Below are positions 50,746 to 59,282 of a DNA stretch of 64,000 nucleotides, piece by piece. This DNA comes from CAYMMX01 sp964391675. Its GTDB lineage: Bacteria; Cyanobacteriota; Vampirovibrionia; Gastranaerophilales; Gastranaerophilaceae. Location of the stretch: contig CAYMMX010000007.1 in the NCBI GenBank assembly GCA_964391675.1, forward strand, positions 13,545-77,544, in the 5' to 3' direction. The position numbers and the translations under genes were made by a program. The notes beneath the pieces were generated by a model. That model saw only the letters and a list, made by a program, of their open reading frames with translations, searched no databases and had not been told where the DNA came from. Positions within the stretch are counted from its first letter, which is position 1. Each line of letters starts with the position of its first letter.

Positions 50746-50763
50746 TTAATGACATGCTAAAAT
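50735..50763 (+). promoter_or_regulatory. Promoter of the GH77 glucanotransferase gene
   Basis: TTGATT (50735-50740), a 17-bp spacer and TAAAAT (50758-50763) preceded by TGC (extended -10), about 33 nt before the ATG at 50797. Confidence 0.55.
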
Positions 50764-50796
50764 CCGAAAGAAAGAATATTGTATTAGGAGTTTATT

Positions 50797-52689
50797 ATGA
50801 GTTGCAAATTACTGGATAAGAAAAAGTCATCAAAAATTATACAAGAAGCATTGAAAGCTCTTGGCAAAAAGAATTTTGCATTAATAATACACTCCAATAG
50901 TTTTCCATCTACACCTAAAGAAGATACCGGTTTTGGAAGTGCAAATTCATCCGGAGGAAAAGCTCTTATTGACTTTTCATCCGGTATTTTTAACATGATA
51001 CAACTTGGACCTGCCGGAAAAACAAAATGTTGTGATTCTTCACCATATACAAGCACAATTTTTTCAAACAATCCCTTGTTTATTAATTTAAAAGAATTAA
51101 CAACAAAAAAATGGGATGAAATTCTCTCTGAAAGTACATTTAATGAAATTGTAAATAACAACCCGAATAAAAACAAAAATAAAACAGCATATTCATATAT
51201 TTGCAAGGCACAAGATGAGGCTCTAAGAGAAGCATTCAAAAAATTCAAAGATATAAAGTCGAATAAGATAAAAAATGAATTTACAAATTATAAAAATGAA
51301 AATAAATTTTGGTTAGAAAAAGATGCATTATACAGTGCACTTTCTGTAGAACATAATAATGATTACTGGCCATTATGGTCTTGCGAAAAAGATAAAAATC
51401 TGCTAAACCCAAAAACAAATGAAGAAAAAATGGAATTTGGCAATAGAATAAATGAAATTGAGAATAAATATGCCGATGAAATAGAATTCTATGCATTTTG
51501 CCAATTTATAGCATTTAAACAAAATGAAGAAACAAAAGAATATGCACTAAATAAAGAGATAAAAATGATTGCAGACCGACAAGTAGCATTTTCAGACAGA
51601 GATTGTTGGGCATATCAATCCTTGTTTTTAGAAGGTTGGATGTTAGGGTGTCCTCCCGATTATTTTTCAGCGGATGGTCAGGCATGGGGCTTTCCTGTTA
51701 TGGATCCTGAAAAATTATTCAACACTGACGGCTCATTGGGCGAAGGCGGACAATTAATGAAAGCCTTATTCAAAAAAATGTTTAAAGAAAATCCAGGGGG
51801 AGTAAGAATTGACCATATAGTAGGACTAATTGATCCTTGGGTATACAAATCGGGATGTAAACCTAAAATTGAAGAAGGCGCGGGAAGATTATATTCATCT
51901 CCTGAACATTCAGAATTATCAAAATATGCAATACCTAAAATTGAAGATTTAAACCTCGACATCCCCCCGGATAAAGAAAAAAGAGTCAAAAATTTAACTG
52001 ATAAACAAATAAATTTATACGGAAGATTAATAGAAAAAATTGTAATTGCCGCAGCAAAAGAAGAGGGACTGGATAAAGATTCTATTGTCTGTGAAGATTT
52101 GGGAACACTAACCAATCCGGTTGAAGCTGTAATGAAAAATTATGATTTACAAGGAATGAAACTGACACAATTCGTTGTTCCTGAACATGAAGAGCACCCA
52201 TATAGAGGAAAAAATATAGTTAAACGCTGTTGGGCAATGGCAGGAACACACGATAACAGACCTGTATCAATGTGGGCTGATGATATGATAAATACACATG
52301 AAGGATACCTGCATGCGAAAAATTTGGTTGAAGATTTGTATCCGGATTCAAAAGATAATGATGAAATTATTGTAAAATTAACAAAAGATTCAAAATTTTT
52401 AGCACAAACAAAATTATTAGAAATATTTGCTTGTGACGCTGAAAATATTCAAATATTTTTTACTGACTTCTTTGGGATAAAAGATGTATACAATAAACCA
52501 GGTACATCAGGAGAGAATAATTGGAGTTTAAGATTACAGAATAATTTTGAAAACTTATTCTGTGAAAACTTAAAATCAGAAACTGCGCTAAATTTAGCAT
52601 ATATTTTAGAATTAGCAATACAATCAAGAGGAAAAGCTTTTGCAGAAAAGCATTCAAGACTAATTAAGGATTTAAAATCAATTCAATAG
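50797..52689 (+). CDS. malQ: 4-alpha-glucanotransferase (GH77 amylomaltase)
   Basis: A 630-residue GH77 enzyme that transfers alpha-1,4-glucan segments between maltodextrins in glycogen or starch use. The nucleophile Asp lies in GGVRIDHIVGL (about residue 341), the acid/base Glu in IVCEDLGT, and the third Asp in AGTHDNRPV. FSSGIFNMIQLGPAG at the N-terminus and GCPPDYFSADGQAWGFPV form the sugar sites. At 630 residues it is longer than the usual 500; the extra length lies mainly in a Lys/Asn-rich helical stretch around residues 125-215. AGGAG before the ATG supports the start. No glycogen genes are adjacent. Confidence 0.92.
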   Translation: MSCKLLDKKKSSKIIQEALKALGKKNFALIIHSNSFPSTPKEDTGFGSANSSGGKALIDFSSGIFNMIQLGPAGKTKCCDSSPYTSTIFSNNPLFINLKELTTKKWDEILSESTFNEIVNNNPNKNKNKTAYSYICKAQDEALREAFKKFKDIKSNKIKNEFTNYKNENKFWLEKDALYSALSVEHNNDYWPLWSCEKDKNLLNPKTNEEKMEFGNRINEIENKYADEIEFYAFCQFIAFKQNEETKEYALNKEIKMIADRQVAFSDRDCWAYQSLFLEGWMLGCPPDYFSADGQAWGFPVMDPEKLFNTDGSLGEGGQLMKALFKKMFKENPGGVRIDHIVGLIDPWVYKSGCKPKIEEGAGRLYSSPEHSELSKYAIPKIEDLNLDIPPDKEKRVKNLTDKQINLYGRLIEKIVIAAAKEEGLDKDSIVCEDLGTLTNPVEAVMKNYDLQGMKLTQFVVPEHEEHPYRGKNIVKRCWAMAGTHDNRPVSMWADDMINTHEGYLHAKNLVEDLYPDSKDNDEIIVKLTKDSKFLAQTKLLEIFACDAENIQIFFTDFFGIKDVYNKPGTSGENNWSLRLQNNFENLFCENLKSETALNLAYILELAIQSRGKAFAEKHSRLIKDLKSIQ

Positions 52690-52704
52690 TAATAAGGAGA
52701 ACAA

Positions 52705-53616
52705 ATGAAAAAAATATTCATTTTATTTACTATTATAGTTTTATCCATTAACAATGTTTTTGCCGGTGAAAATACAAGCGAGGCTATTCTCCAGTATAAT
52801 CATGGTATAGATTATTACAAGATAGGACAATATGATAATGCAATTACTGCATTTAGAACTGCAATAAAATTAGATCCTAACTATATTGATGCTTATTATA
52901 ATCTAGGTACGGTCTTGGAGTGCTTACATCAATATGATGCGGCATTGGCAGTTTTTAAGCAAGTAATTGTCAGAAAACCTGAAGATTATGATTCTGTTTA
53001 CAAAGCTGCATGGATTAGTTATAAAATGGGAGACTATCAAAAAGCAAAAACTTACTTAAGCATTATTCCCCCTAATTGTTCCAGAACAAAAGATGCGCAA
53101 GAATTAGCTGAGGAAATGGATTTTACTTTAACTCCCAAAGAACAAAATAAAATTGTAGCTCCAAAAACTCAAGAACTCAAGTCTACATCTACCATTTCTC
53201 TATCCCCTGCCCCAGTAAAAACAGCGCCACCTCAACCCCAAAAAACAGTTAATCAAACAAGCGGAATTTATCAAAATATTCCGGCTCCAACAGGTATAAC
53301 TTCAGATAAAGAGGGGAATTTATACATTGCACAGTTTAACAATAACAGTATAATTAAAATAACACCTGATAATAAAAAAGTTCTCTACCAAAAAAGTCCA
53401 AAAATAAGCGGACCTATTGGAATGGTAATTGACAAAAACAGAAATCTTTATATAGCAAATTATAATAATGATAATATTTTAAAAATAAATTCGCTTGGTG
53501 AAATATCAGTATTAATAAGCAATGTTAAAAAACCTTACTGTTTATATATAGACAATAATATGCTTTTTGTATCATGTCAGGGTTCAAACTCTGTTCTAAG
53601 ATACAAATTACCTTAA
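52705..53616 (+). CDS. Exported TPR-NHL repeat fusion protein
   Basis: A 303-residue secreted protein: signal peptide (1-20, NNVFA-GE), three TPR units (about 27-115, YKIGQYDNAITAFRTAIKLDPNYIDAYYNLG and so on), a Pro/Thr/Ser-rich linker (140-185), then NHL-type beta-propeller repeats (GITSDKEGNLYIAQFNNNSIIKI, GMVIDKNRNLYIANYNNDNILKI). Only about three blades are visible, fewer than the usual six, so it may oligomerise or be trimmed. Both modules bind proteins. AAGGAG precedes the ATG 15 nt after malQ, so it is probably in the same operon. Function unknown. Confidence 0.8.
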   Translation: MKKIFILFTIIVLSINNVFAGENTSEAILQYNHGIDYYKIGQYDNAITAFRTAIKLDPNYIDAYYNLGTVLECLHQYDAALAVFKQVIVRKPEDYDSVYKAAWISYKMGDYQKAKTYLSIIPPNCSRTKDAQELAEEMDFTLTPKEQNKIVAPKTQELKSTSTISLSPAPVKTAPPQPQKTVNQTSGIYQNIPAPTGITSDKEGNLYIAQFNNNSIIKITPDNKKVLYQKSPKISGPIGMVIDKNRNLYIANYNNDNILKINSLGEISVLISNVKKPYCLYIDNNMLFVSCQGSNSVLRYKLP

Positions 53617-53668
53617 TATATTTTCATGTTAAAATGTAAGATATACAAAAGTAAGGAACAAATTTCAA

Positions 53669-54421
53669 ATGACAACTCAAGGTGATATCGATTATTTTAA
53701 AAATGAAAATGTGTATAATAGTAATATTCAACAGCCATTGAATCATTGTAATGACTATACAGGAATTATATTAATGCAAGTAGGTGCAATTATTTCCTTA
53801 CTTCCACCGTCCCCTGCAAAAATTTTAGAACTTGGTTGCGGAGCAGGTTGGCTATCAAGATGGCTTGCTATTGGCAAATACAATGTAACAGGAGTTGATA
53901 TATCTAAAGAAGCAATAGAATTAGCAAATCATTTAAAAAATAAAGAAGCATTAAATAATTTACAATATATTAATTCAGATTACGAAACTTTATCGCTAAA
54001 TGAAGAATATGATATAGCAATATTTTTTTCATCCCTTCACCATGCAAGTGACGAAAAACAAGCAATAAAAAAAGCATACGAAGCATTAAAAAAAGGTGGC
54101 ATTTTAATAACTTTCGAACCTGGAAAAGGTCATACAGAAGCGGAACATACAAAAAACGAAGTTAATAGATATGGAGTTACTGAAAAAGATATGCCTCCAA
54201 ATTATATTGTAGAATTAGGTGAAAAAATAGGATTTGAAAAAGCTGAAATATACCCGCAAGTAATTTTGCTTAACTCTAATTTCAAAGGAGAAAAAAAACA
54301 AAAAGGGCGAAAACTTTCTAACTTATTTGGGCTATTAAAAAATGATAAATGCAGTTACCACTATGAATACAAAATGAATTACTGCACTGATAATGCAGGT
54401 ATTGTTGTTTTAACAAAATAA
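53669..54421 (+). CDS. Class I SAM-dependent methyltransferase
   Basis: A 250-residue methyltransferase. SAM motif I is ILELGCGAGWLSRWLA, motif II includes VTGVDISKEAIELA with the ribose-binding Asp, and motif IV is EYDIAIFFSSLHHASDEKQAIKKAYEALKKGG. The start ATG lies after AAGGAA. C-terminal KGRKLSNLFGLLKNDKCSYHYEYK may form a lid. Such proteins modify small molecules, lipids or glycans; nearby GT-like and DPPR-like genes suggest glycan or lipid chemistry but the substrate cannot be read from sequence. It converges on the UbiA gene with a 1-bp gap. Confidence 0.87.
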   Translation: MTTQGDIDYFKNENVYNSNIQQPLNHCNDYTGIILMQVGAIISLLPPSPAKILELGCGAGWLSRWLAIGKYNVTGVDISKEAIELANHLKNKEALNNLQYINSDYETLSLNEEYDIAIFFSSLHHASDEKQAIKKAYEALKKGGILITFEPGKGHTEAEHTKNEVNRYGVTEKDMPPNYIVELGEKIGFEKAEIYPQVILLNSNFKGEKKQKGRKLSNLFGLLKNDKCSYHYEYKMNYCTDNAGIVVLTK

Positions 54422-54422
54422 A

Positions 54423-55289
54423 TTATTTTAAATATGCAATATAAAGAAAAGAAACAATCCAACCCAATATAGTAAAGATTAAAAACTTATCTTTATAAAT
54501 TAAGTCCGATGGATTTCCACTGTTATTTTCCACTAATGTTATTTGAAGATATCTTAAAAACCCAAAAAGCACAAAAACAGTAGTTAAATAAACGTAATTT
54601 GAATTAAACCTAATTACTGTTTCAGCCATAGTAGTATACTGAAGATATGCAACTATAGTAATTGCTGCCATAATTCCCAAAGCTGTATTTACAAAATCCA
54701 AGTTATAACCATCAATATTTTTTCTTGTAAAAGTACCGCCGTTACTTAATAAAATATCATCTCTCCGTTTTGCAAAAGCAATAAATAGTGCAAGTAAAAA
54801 TGTCATTATAATAATCCAATTAGTACAATAAATATTGCCAATAAATCCTCCCGCAAAAACCCTTAGTACAAAACCGGAAGATATTATAAAAATATCTAAT
54901 ATTGCAATATGTTTTAGTTTTAACGAATATAATACGTTCATTAAAAAATATGCAAATAAGATTAAAAAGAAATTATAATTTAAAAAATATGCTCCTATTA
55001 TTCCTATAAAAAACATAATCATCATCAGCCCAATAGCCACTAATAAAGAAATTTCCCCTGAAGCAATAGGACGATTTTTCTTAACAGGGTGAATTTTGTC
55101 TTCATTAATATCTTTAATATCGTTTAAAATATAAATTGAACTTGCAACTAAAGAAAATAAAATAAATCCTAAAAAAGTTTTAAAAAAGACAACCGAATTA
55201 AACAAGTTTAAGCTAAAAAACATTGGTAAAAATATAAAAATATTTTTTATGTACTGTTTTATTCTAAGTAATTTTAAAATTTTTAACAT
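54423..55289 (-). CDS. UbiA-family prenyltransferase, DPPR synthase-like
   Basis: A 288-residue membrane enzyme with about nine helices. The first aspartate motif is NDIKDINEDKIHPVKKNRPIASG and the second YSLKLKHIAILDIFIISSGFVLRVFAGG. The N-x-x-x-D-x-x-x-D layout followed by HPVKKNRPI is the mark of decaprenyl-phosphate phosphoribosyltransferase (UbiA-like, as Rv3806c), which transfers phosphoribose from PRPP to a polyprenyl phosphate. Its product feeds pentose donors for cell-wall glycans. It lies 4 nt after the upstream membrane protein on the same strand, suggesting a shared pathway. Confidence 0.85.
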   Translation of the reverse strand: MLKILKLLRIKQYIKNIFIFLPMFFSLNLFNSVVFFKTFLGFILFSLVASSIYILNDIKDINEDKIHPVKKNRPIASGEISLLVAIGLMMIMFFIGIIGAYFLNYNFFLILFAYFLMNVLYSLKLKHIAILDIFIISSGFVLRVFAGGFIGNIYCTNWIIIMTFLLALFIAFAKRRDDILLSNGGTFTRKNIDGYNLDFVNTALGIMAAITIVAYLQYTTMAETVIRFNSNYVYLTTVFVLFGFLRYLQITLVENNSGNPSDLIYKDKFLIFTILGWIVSFLYIAYLK

Positions 55290-55293
55290 AAAT

Positions 55294-56277
55294 TTATTCC
55301 CTGGTTTTTTTAGTAATACCTTTTTTTGAAATAATCAAAATTTTACCCTTATGTTCTATTTTAATAGCAGGGATATTAAAATAGCATTTTTCATTTATAT
55401 ACGTATACTTACCTGTAACTTTATCTTTAATTAATGTTTTTCTTTTTAAATCACGGCTATAATAACTTAATGGTAAAAGATGATCAAATACCAATTCTTT
55501 ATTCATCGTTCTTTCTGCAAATAATTCTGGTTCAGGATTATGCAAAGCAGGACAAACATGTAATACTATTTTAGCAACGGGAGAAAAATACAAATAATTA
55601 GGAGAATAACGATCAAATGCAACAGGCAACCACACACTAGTTGTAAGTAAGTACAATATAGATAAAACAACAATTGCTTTTTTTGTTAAAGTATTTATAA
55701 AATCAATAACACCAAAAATAATTACAGGAATCATCCAAAAAGAATATCTGTTAAGTAAATTCATCCCGCTATTCCAATTAATCTGAGTAGAATCAACAAA
55801 TGCCATTCCCAACAAGAGTAAAATACTCATAATTGCATATTTATTCTTGCGAATTGCAGCATAAATTAATAGTAAACAATTTGTAAACTGAAATATTTTT
55901 AAAGGATCTATTTTTAAAAAATAAAATAACGGCAAAAATATCGCGCAAAGCATTGAATATGCCCAAAAATGAATGCCGTACCATTCTCCGTCAGTTGTTT
56001 TTCTATAGCACATATATTCAATTCTATCGAAAATTTCGTCAGGCCAATGAGTTATATTTTCACCTCTTCTGGCAATTTCTCTTCGTTCTTTTAAATCTGT
56101 TTCAAGCAAATTCGGAGTTAAATGATTTTTTATAGCAACGGTTGTTCCGACATATTCATATCCATCACCCATCACGTCCGGTGTTTTTAACAAACCATAC
56201 AAAAAAAGACTGCTAAAAACAAAACTTAATAGTATAATTTTTTTATTATTATTAAAAAATTCAAATATTTTCTGCAT
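55294..56277 (-). CDS. Polytopic membrane protein, glycosyltransferase-like
   Basis: A 327-residue membrane protein. The first helix (15-32) is followed by an external loop GDGYEYVGTTVAIKN with acidic and Tyr residues, as in GT-C enzymes, then WYGIHFWAYSMLCAIFLPLF and further helices, then a soluble tail. It has about seven helices, fewer than usual GT-C enzymes (10-13), so it may be a shortened or split member. It is immediately upstream of the DPPR-synthase-like gene (4 nt), and may use or process the same polyprenyl-linked pentose. Neither family nor substrate is certain. Confidence 0.62.
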   Translation of the reverse strand: MQKIFEFFNNNKKIILLSFVFSSLFLYGLLKTPDVMGDGYEYVGTTVAIKNHLTPNLLETDLKERREIARRGENITHWPDEIFDRIEYMCYRKTTDGEWYGIHFWAYSMLCAIFLPLFYFLKIDPLKIFQFTNCLLLIYAAIRKNKYAIMSILLLLGMAFVDSTQINWNSGMNLLNRYSFWMIPVIIFGVIDFINTLTKKAIVVLSILYLLTTSVWLPVAFDRYSPNYLYFSPVAKIVLHVCPALHNPEPELFAERTMNKELVFDHLLPLSYYSRDLKRKTLIKDKVTGKYTYINEKCYFNIPAIKIEHKGKILIISKKGITKKTRE

Positions 56278-56293
56278 ATATTCACTCCTAATT

Positions 56294-57190
56294 CTAATTA
56301 CATATATTATCTAAAATTTTACTAACCGAAGTTGATGTATTTAAAGTATAAAAATGTAAGCCGTTTACTCCAAATTCAATCAATTTTTGACATTGCTCGG
56401 AAGCAAATTCTATACCAATTTTTTTTACTGCTTCATTATCATCTTTAAATTTGGATAATTCATCCATTAGCTTTTTAGGTACCGTAACTTTTGCCATAGA
56501 TAACATTTTTTCTAATTGTTGAAAACTTCTTATAGCTAAAATTCCTGGAATAATTGGAATATTGATACCAATATTTCTTGCCCTTTCAACAAAAGAAAAA
56601 TATTTATCACTATCAAAAAACATTTGAGTAAAAATTACATCTGCACCTTCATTAACTTTATTCTTTAAATTGTTTAAATCCACATCAAAATCACTGCACT
56701 CAATATGGCCTTCAGGGTATGCAGCAACTCCGATAGAAAGATTTGTTTTTGCTTTTATAAATTTTACCAATTCGTTTGCGTATTTAAAATCAAAATTTTC
56801 CCGACTCATACCTGCAGGTATGTCACCTCTTAAAGCCAAAATATCTTTTATCCCATAATTTTGAACAACTTCTAAATATTCTTCAACCTGATTTGTAGAA
56901 CTTCCTACACAGGTAAAATGAGGCATTACACGCAAATTTAATTCATTATGTATTTTTTTAATTATATCTATAGAAACATCTTGAGTAGTTCCTCCTGCAC
57001 CATATGTTAGAGAAATAAAAGCAGGATTATAATTTTTTAAAATTTTTAAATGAAATAAAAGTTTATCAAGTTTTTCACCCGTTACATCGTCTTTGGGTGG
57101 AAAAATCTCAAAAGATATTACCGGCAGAGTTTTTGAATTAACAAGAACTTCCTTTTCAATACAACCAGAATAAATCTCACTTAATGTCAT
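56294..57190 (-). CDS. metF: Methylenetetrahydrofolate reductase
   Basis: A 298-residue TIM-barrel flavoprotein reducing 5,10-methylene-THF to 5-methyl-THF for methionine synthesis. ISFEIFPPKDD near the N-terminus holds the catalytic Glu, ISLTYGAGG is the flavin loop, HFTCVGSS, LALRGDIP, and TQMFFD follow. I start at the ATG at 57190, five bases after a GATTAT -10 box and with no SD, so it is probably leaderless; TTG and ATG codons at 57214 and 57208 would overlap that promoter. The -35 overlaps the divergent TPR gene's -35. Confidence 0.93.
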   Translation of the reverse strand: MTLSEIYSGCIEKEVLVNSKTLPVISFEIFPPKDDVTGEKLDKLLFHLKILKNYNPAFISLTYGAGGTTQDVSIDIIKKIHNELNLRVMPHFTCVGSSTNQVEEYLEVVQNYGIKDILALRGDIPAGMSRENFDFKYANELVKFIKAKTNLSIGVAAYPEGHIECSDFDVDLNNLKNKVNEGADVIFTQMFFDSDKYFSFVERARNIGINIPIIPGILAIRSFQQLEKMLSMAKVTVPKKLMDELSKFKDDNEAVKKIGIEFASEQCQKLIEFGVNGLHFYTLNTSTSVSKILDNICN

Positions 57191-57195
57191 AATGT

Positions 57196-57225
57196 ATAAT
57201 CTTAGCATAAACAAAAATTTGTCAA
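57196..57225 (-). promoter_or_regulatory. Promoter of metF, overlapping the divergent TPR promoter
   Basis: On the minus strand a consensus TTGACA (57225-57220), an 18-bp spacer and GATTAT (57201-57196) end five bases before the metF ATG. The -35 shares five bases with TTGTCA of the plus-strand promoter, so the two directions should exclude each other. Confidence 0.5.
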
Positions 57226-57247
57226 AGCATATTATATTTGTTATACT
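57219..57247 (+). promoter_or_regulatory. Promoter of the 57282 TPR gene
   Basis: TTGTCA (57219-57224), a 17-bp spacer and TATACT (57242-57247), about 35 nt before the ATG at 57282. Overlaps the metF -35 on the other strand. Confidence 0.55.
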
Positions 57248-57281
57248 TAAACCAAATATAATTAGGAAGAAAAAGAAATGT

Positions 57282-58223
57282 ATGAAAAATAATGAAGAAA
57301 TGAAAGAGCTTCAGCAAATTCTAAAAAAGGATTCATCAAACTTTCAAGCGAGAAGAAGACTTGCAATCTTACTTATGGATAATGGATTTAATGAAGAAGC
57401 TCTTAAACAATTACTTTATCTTACGAGCATTTTTCCATCTGACTCAAGCCTATACTACAATTTAGGAATAATATATGAAAAAATTAAGAAACTTGATTTA
57501 GCTGAAAATGCTTATAAAAAAGCAGTAGCTATATCCCCGGACGAAACTGATTTTCAATATAATCTCGGACTGGTCTATATTGATGAAAAAAAATACGATA
57601 AAGCAATAGATACATTTTTAAAAGTTATTGAAGTTGATAAGAATGATGCAAATAGCTACTTTAATCTTGGTTTATGCTATTCAAAAACAAATAATGACAG
57701 TGAAGCCATTAAATACTTTAAAACAGCAATCGAACTTAATGATAATGATGTTTTTGCACACTTTTATCTGGGAAATCATTACAAAAAAAATAATGAAATA
57801 AATCTGGCGATAGATGAATATATAAAAGTAATAGAATTATGTCCTGACTATAGTTGGGCATATTTTAACTTAGCTTCAATAAATTTTGAATTAGGAGAAT
57901 TTGACTTGGCAATTCAAAACCTTAATAAAACAATCGAATTGAATCCAAAAGATATAGAAGCATACAAAATATATGCAAAGATATTAATAAAAACAGACCA
58001 AATTAATGAAGCACAGAATCTAATCGAAAATGCAATCAGATTTAACCCCTATGATTCTGATTTATACTATATTTTAGCAACAATTTATAAACTTCGGGGG
58101 AATTTGGACGACTATGAAAAAGGCCTAAAGATTGCTTTAAAAAATTATAAAACATTAAGCTATTCACCTAAATTAATTAAAAAAGAACTTGACGATTATA
58201 TTTCTTTTAAATATAATAGCTAG
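57282..58223 (+). CDS. Tetratricopeptide-repeat protein, 313 aa
   Basis: A soluble protein with about eight TPR units, e.g. LDLAENAYKKAVAISPDETDFQYNLG, YDKAIDTFLKVIEVDKNDANSYFNLG, DSEAIKYFKTAIELNDNDVFAHFYLG, FDLAIQNLNKTIELNPKDIEAYK. It has no signal or membrane helix. I start at the ATG at 57282, after TAGGAAG; the frame is open from 57192 but that part crosses the metF promoter and has no SD. The carbonic anhydrase gene follows 35 nt later. Partner unknown. Confidence 0.85.
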   Translation: MKNNEEMKELQQILKKDSSNFQARRRLAILLMDNGFNEEALKQLLYLTSIFPSDSSLYYNLGIIYEKIKKLDLAENAYKKAVAISPDETDFQYNLGLVYIDEKKYDKAIDTFLKVIEVDKNDANSYFNLGLCYSKTNNDSEAIKYFKTAIELNDNDVFAHFYLGNHYKKNNEINLAIDEYIKVIELCPDYSWAYFNLASINFELGEFDLAIQNLNKTIELNPKDIEAYKIYAKILIKTDQINEAQNLIENAIRFNPYDSDLYYILATIYKLRGNLDDYEKGLKIALKNYKTLSYSPKLIKKELDDYISFKYNS

Positions 58224-58258
58224 TTAACAAATATTATATATAACAAAGGTAAAGTAAG

Positions 58259-58852
58259 ATGCATGAAAGCTTAAAAAAATTAGTTGAGGGAAATAACAGA
58301 TTTGCGAACAATAAATCTATTCATCCTAATAGAAGTCAAGAATTAAGAAATTCCTTATTAAATGAACAAAAACCTTTTGCTGCCGTTATTTCTTGTGCAG
58401 ACTCAAGAGTTCCAGTGGAAATTATTTTTGACGTTGGTTTAGGAGATTTATTCGTAATAAGGACAGCCGGGCATGTTTTATCAAAAGAAACATTAGGAAG
58501 TATTGAATATGCGGTTAAAGAATTAGACATTAAATGTATTGTAATCCTTGGTCATGATAATTGTGGAGCCGTAAAATCAGCATTGTCCATATACAATAAA
58601 CACGAAGATAATAATTTATCAGAAAACTTAAAAGCATTACTTGATCATATTTTTCCTGTTTTTGAAAAAATTGATACAACTTCCAAAAACGCAATTGGTA
58701 AAGCAGTAAAAGAAAATATATTATACCAAGTCCAGGATTTAATAAACAAAGATTCTTATCTTGCCCAAAAAGTTAAAGCTAAAGAAATTTTGGTCGTAGG
58801 TGCAAAATATTCACTTGATACAGGATTAATAGAAATATATAATAAAGCTTAA
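58259..58852 (+). CDS. Beta-class carbonic anhydrase
   Basis: A 197-residue zinc enzyme interconverting CO2 and bicarbonate, the latter needed by CarAB and fatty-acid synthesis. Zinc ligands are C46, H99 and C102 and the catalytic dyad D48-R50 (SCADSRVP, GHDNCGAV). The Asp-Arg pair and VIRTAGH are intact, so it should be active. AAAGG lies before the ATG. It converges on flgC with no gap. Confidence 0.95.
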   Translation: MHESLKKLVEGNNRFANNKSIHPNRSQELRNSLLNEQKPFAAVISCADSRVPVEIIFDVGLGDLFVIRTAGHVLSKETLGSIEYAVKELDIKCIVILGHDNCGAVKSALSIYNKHEDNNLSENLKALLDHIFPVFEKIDTTSKNAIGKAVKENILYQVQDLINKDSYLAQKVKAKEILVVGAKYSLDTGLIEIYNKA

Positions 58853-59278
58853 TTATTTGCCAATCTCAACAGCTTTAAGTGCCATTGATCTGGATATATT
58901 AACCAGTGCTAAATTGGCTTCATATGCCCTTTGTGATAAAACTGCATCGGCCATTTCTACCATAGGATCAACATTTGAAGCTCTAATGTAACCGTTTTTA
59001 TCCGCATCAGGATGACCTGGCCTGTATATTCTTTCACCTAAATTTGGATCTTCTGCAATACCTGAAAAAGAGACACCACCTTTTAATGATGCACCACTTT
59101 CACTAATGTTACCTAACATACCATTGAATGAAATATCATTTGAAGTATTTAAGATAGGAATTTTTCTTACATAATTTGGGGTATCAACGTTAGCGATATT
59201 CTTTGCATGCGTATCTAACCTTAACCCTTGCGCTTTAAGTGCACCCGCACCAATATTAATAGCATCTAAAATACCCAT
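58853..59278 (-). CDS. flgC: Flagellar basal-body rod protein FlgC
   Basis: A 141-residue proximal rod subunit. The N-terminal rod motif is IANVDTPNYVRK, and the C-terminal helix ANLALVNISRSMALKAVEIG closes the D0 coiled coil. ASNVDPMVEMADAVLSQRAYEANL is the FlgC-type block. It lies 4 nt after flgB and is the last gene in this group. fliE, which usually follows flgC, is absent here. Confidence 0.94.
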   Translation of the reverse strand: MGILDAINIGAGALKAQGLRLDTHAKNIANVDTPNYVRKIPILNTSNDISFNGMLGNISESGASLKGGVSFSGIAEDPNLGERIYRPGHPDADKNGYIRASNVDPMVEMADAVLSQRAYEANLALVNISRSMALKAVEIGK

Positions 59279-59282
59279 AAGC

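Noticed and set aside
50784..52115. Two minus-strand frames of about 150 codons opposite malQ
   Set aside because: Antisense shadows of a clear GH77 enzyme with intact catalytic motifs; no SD or homologous pattern.
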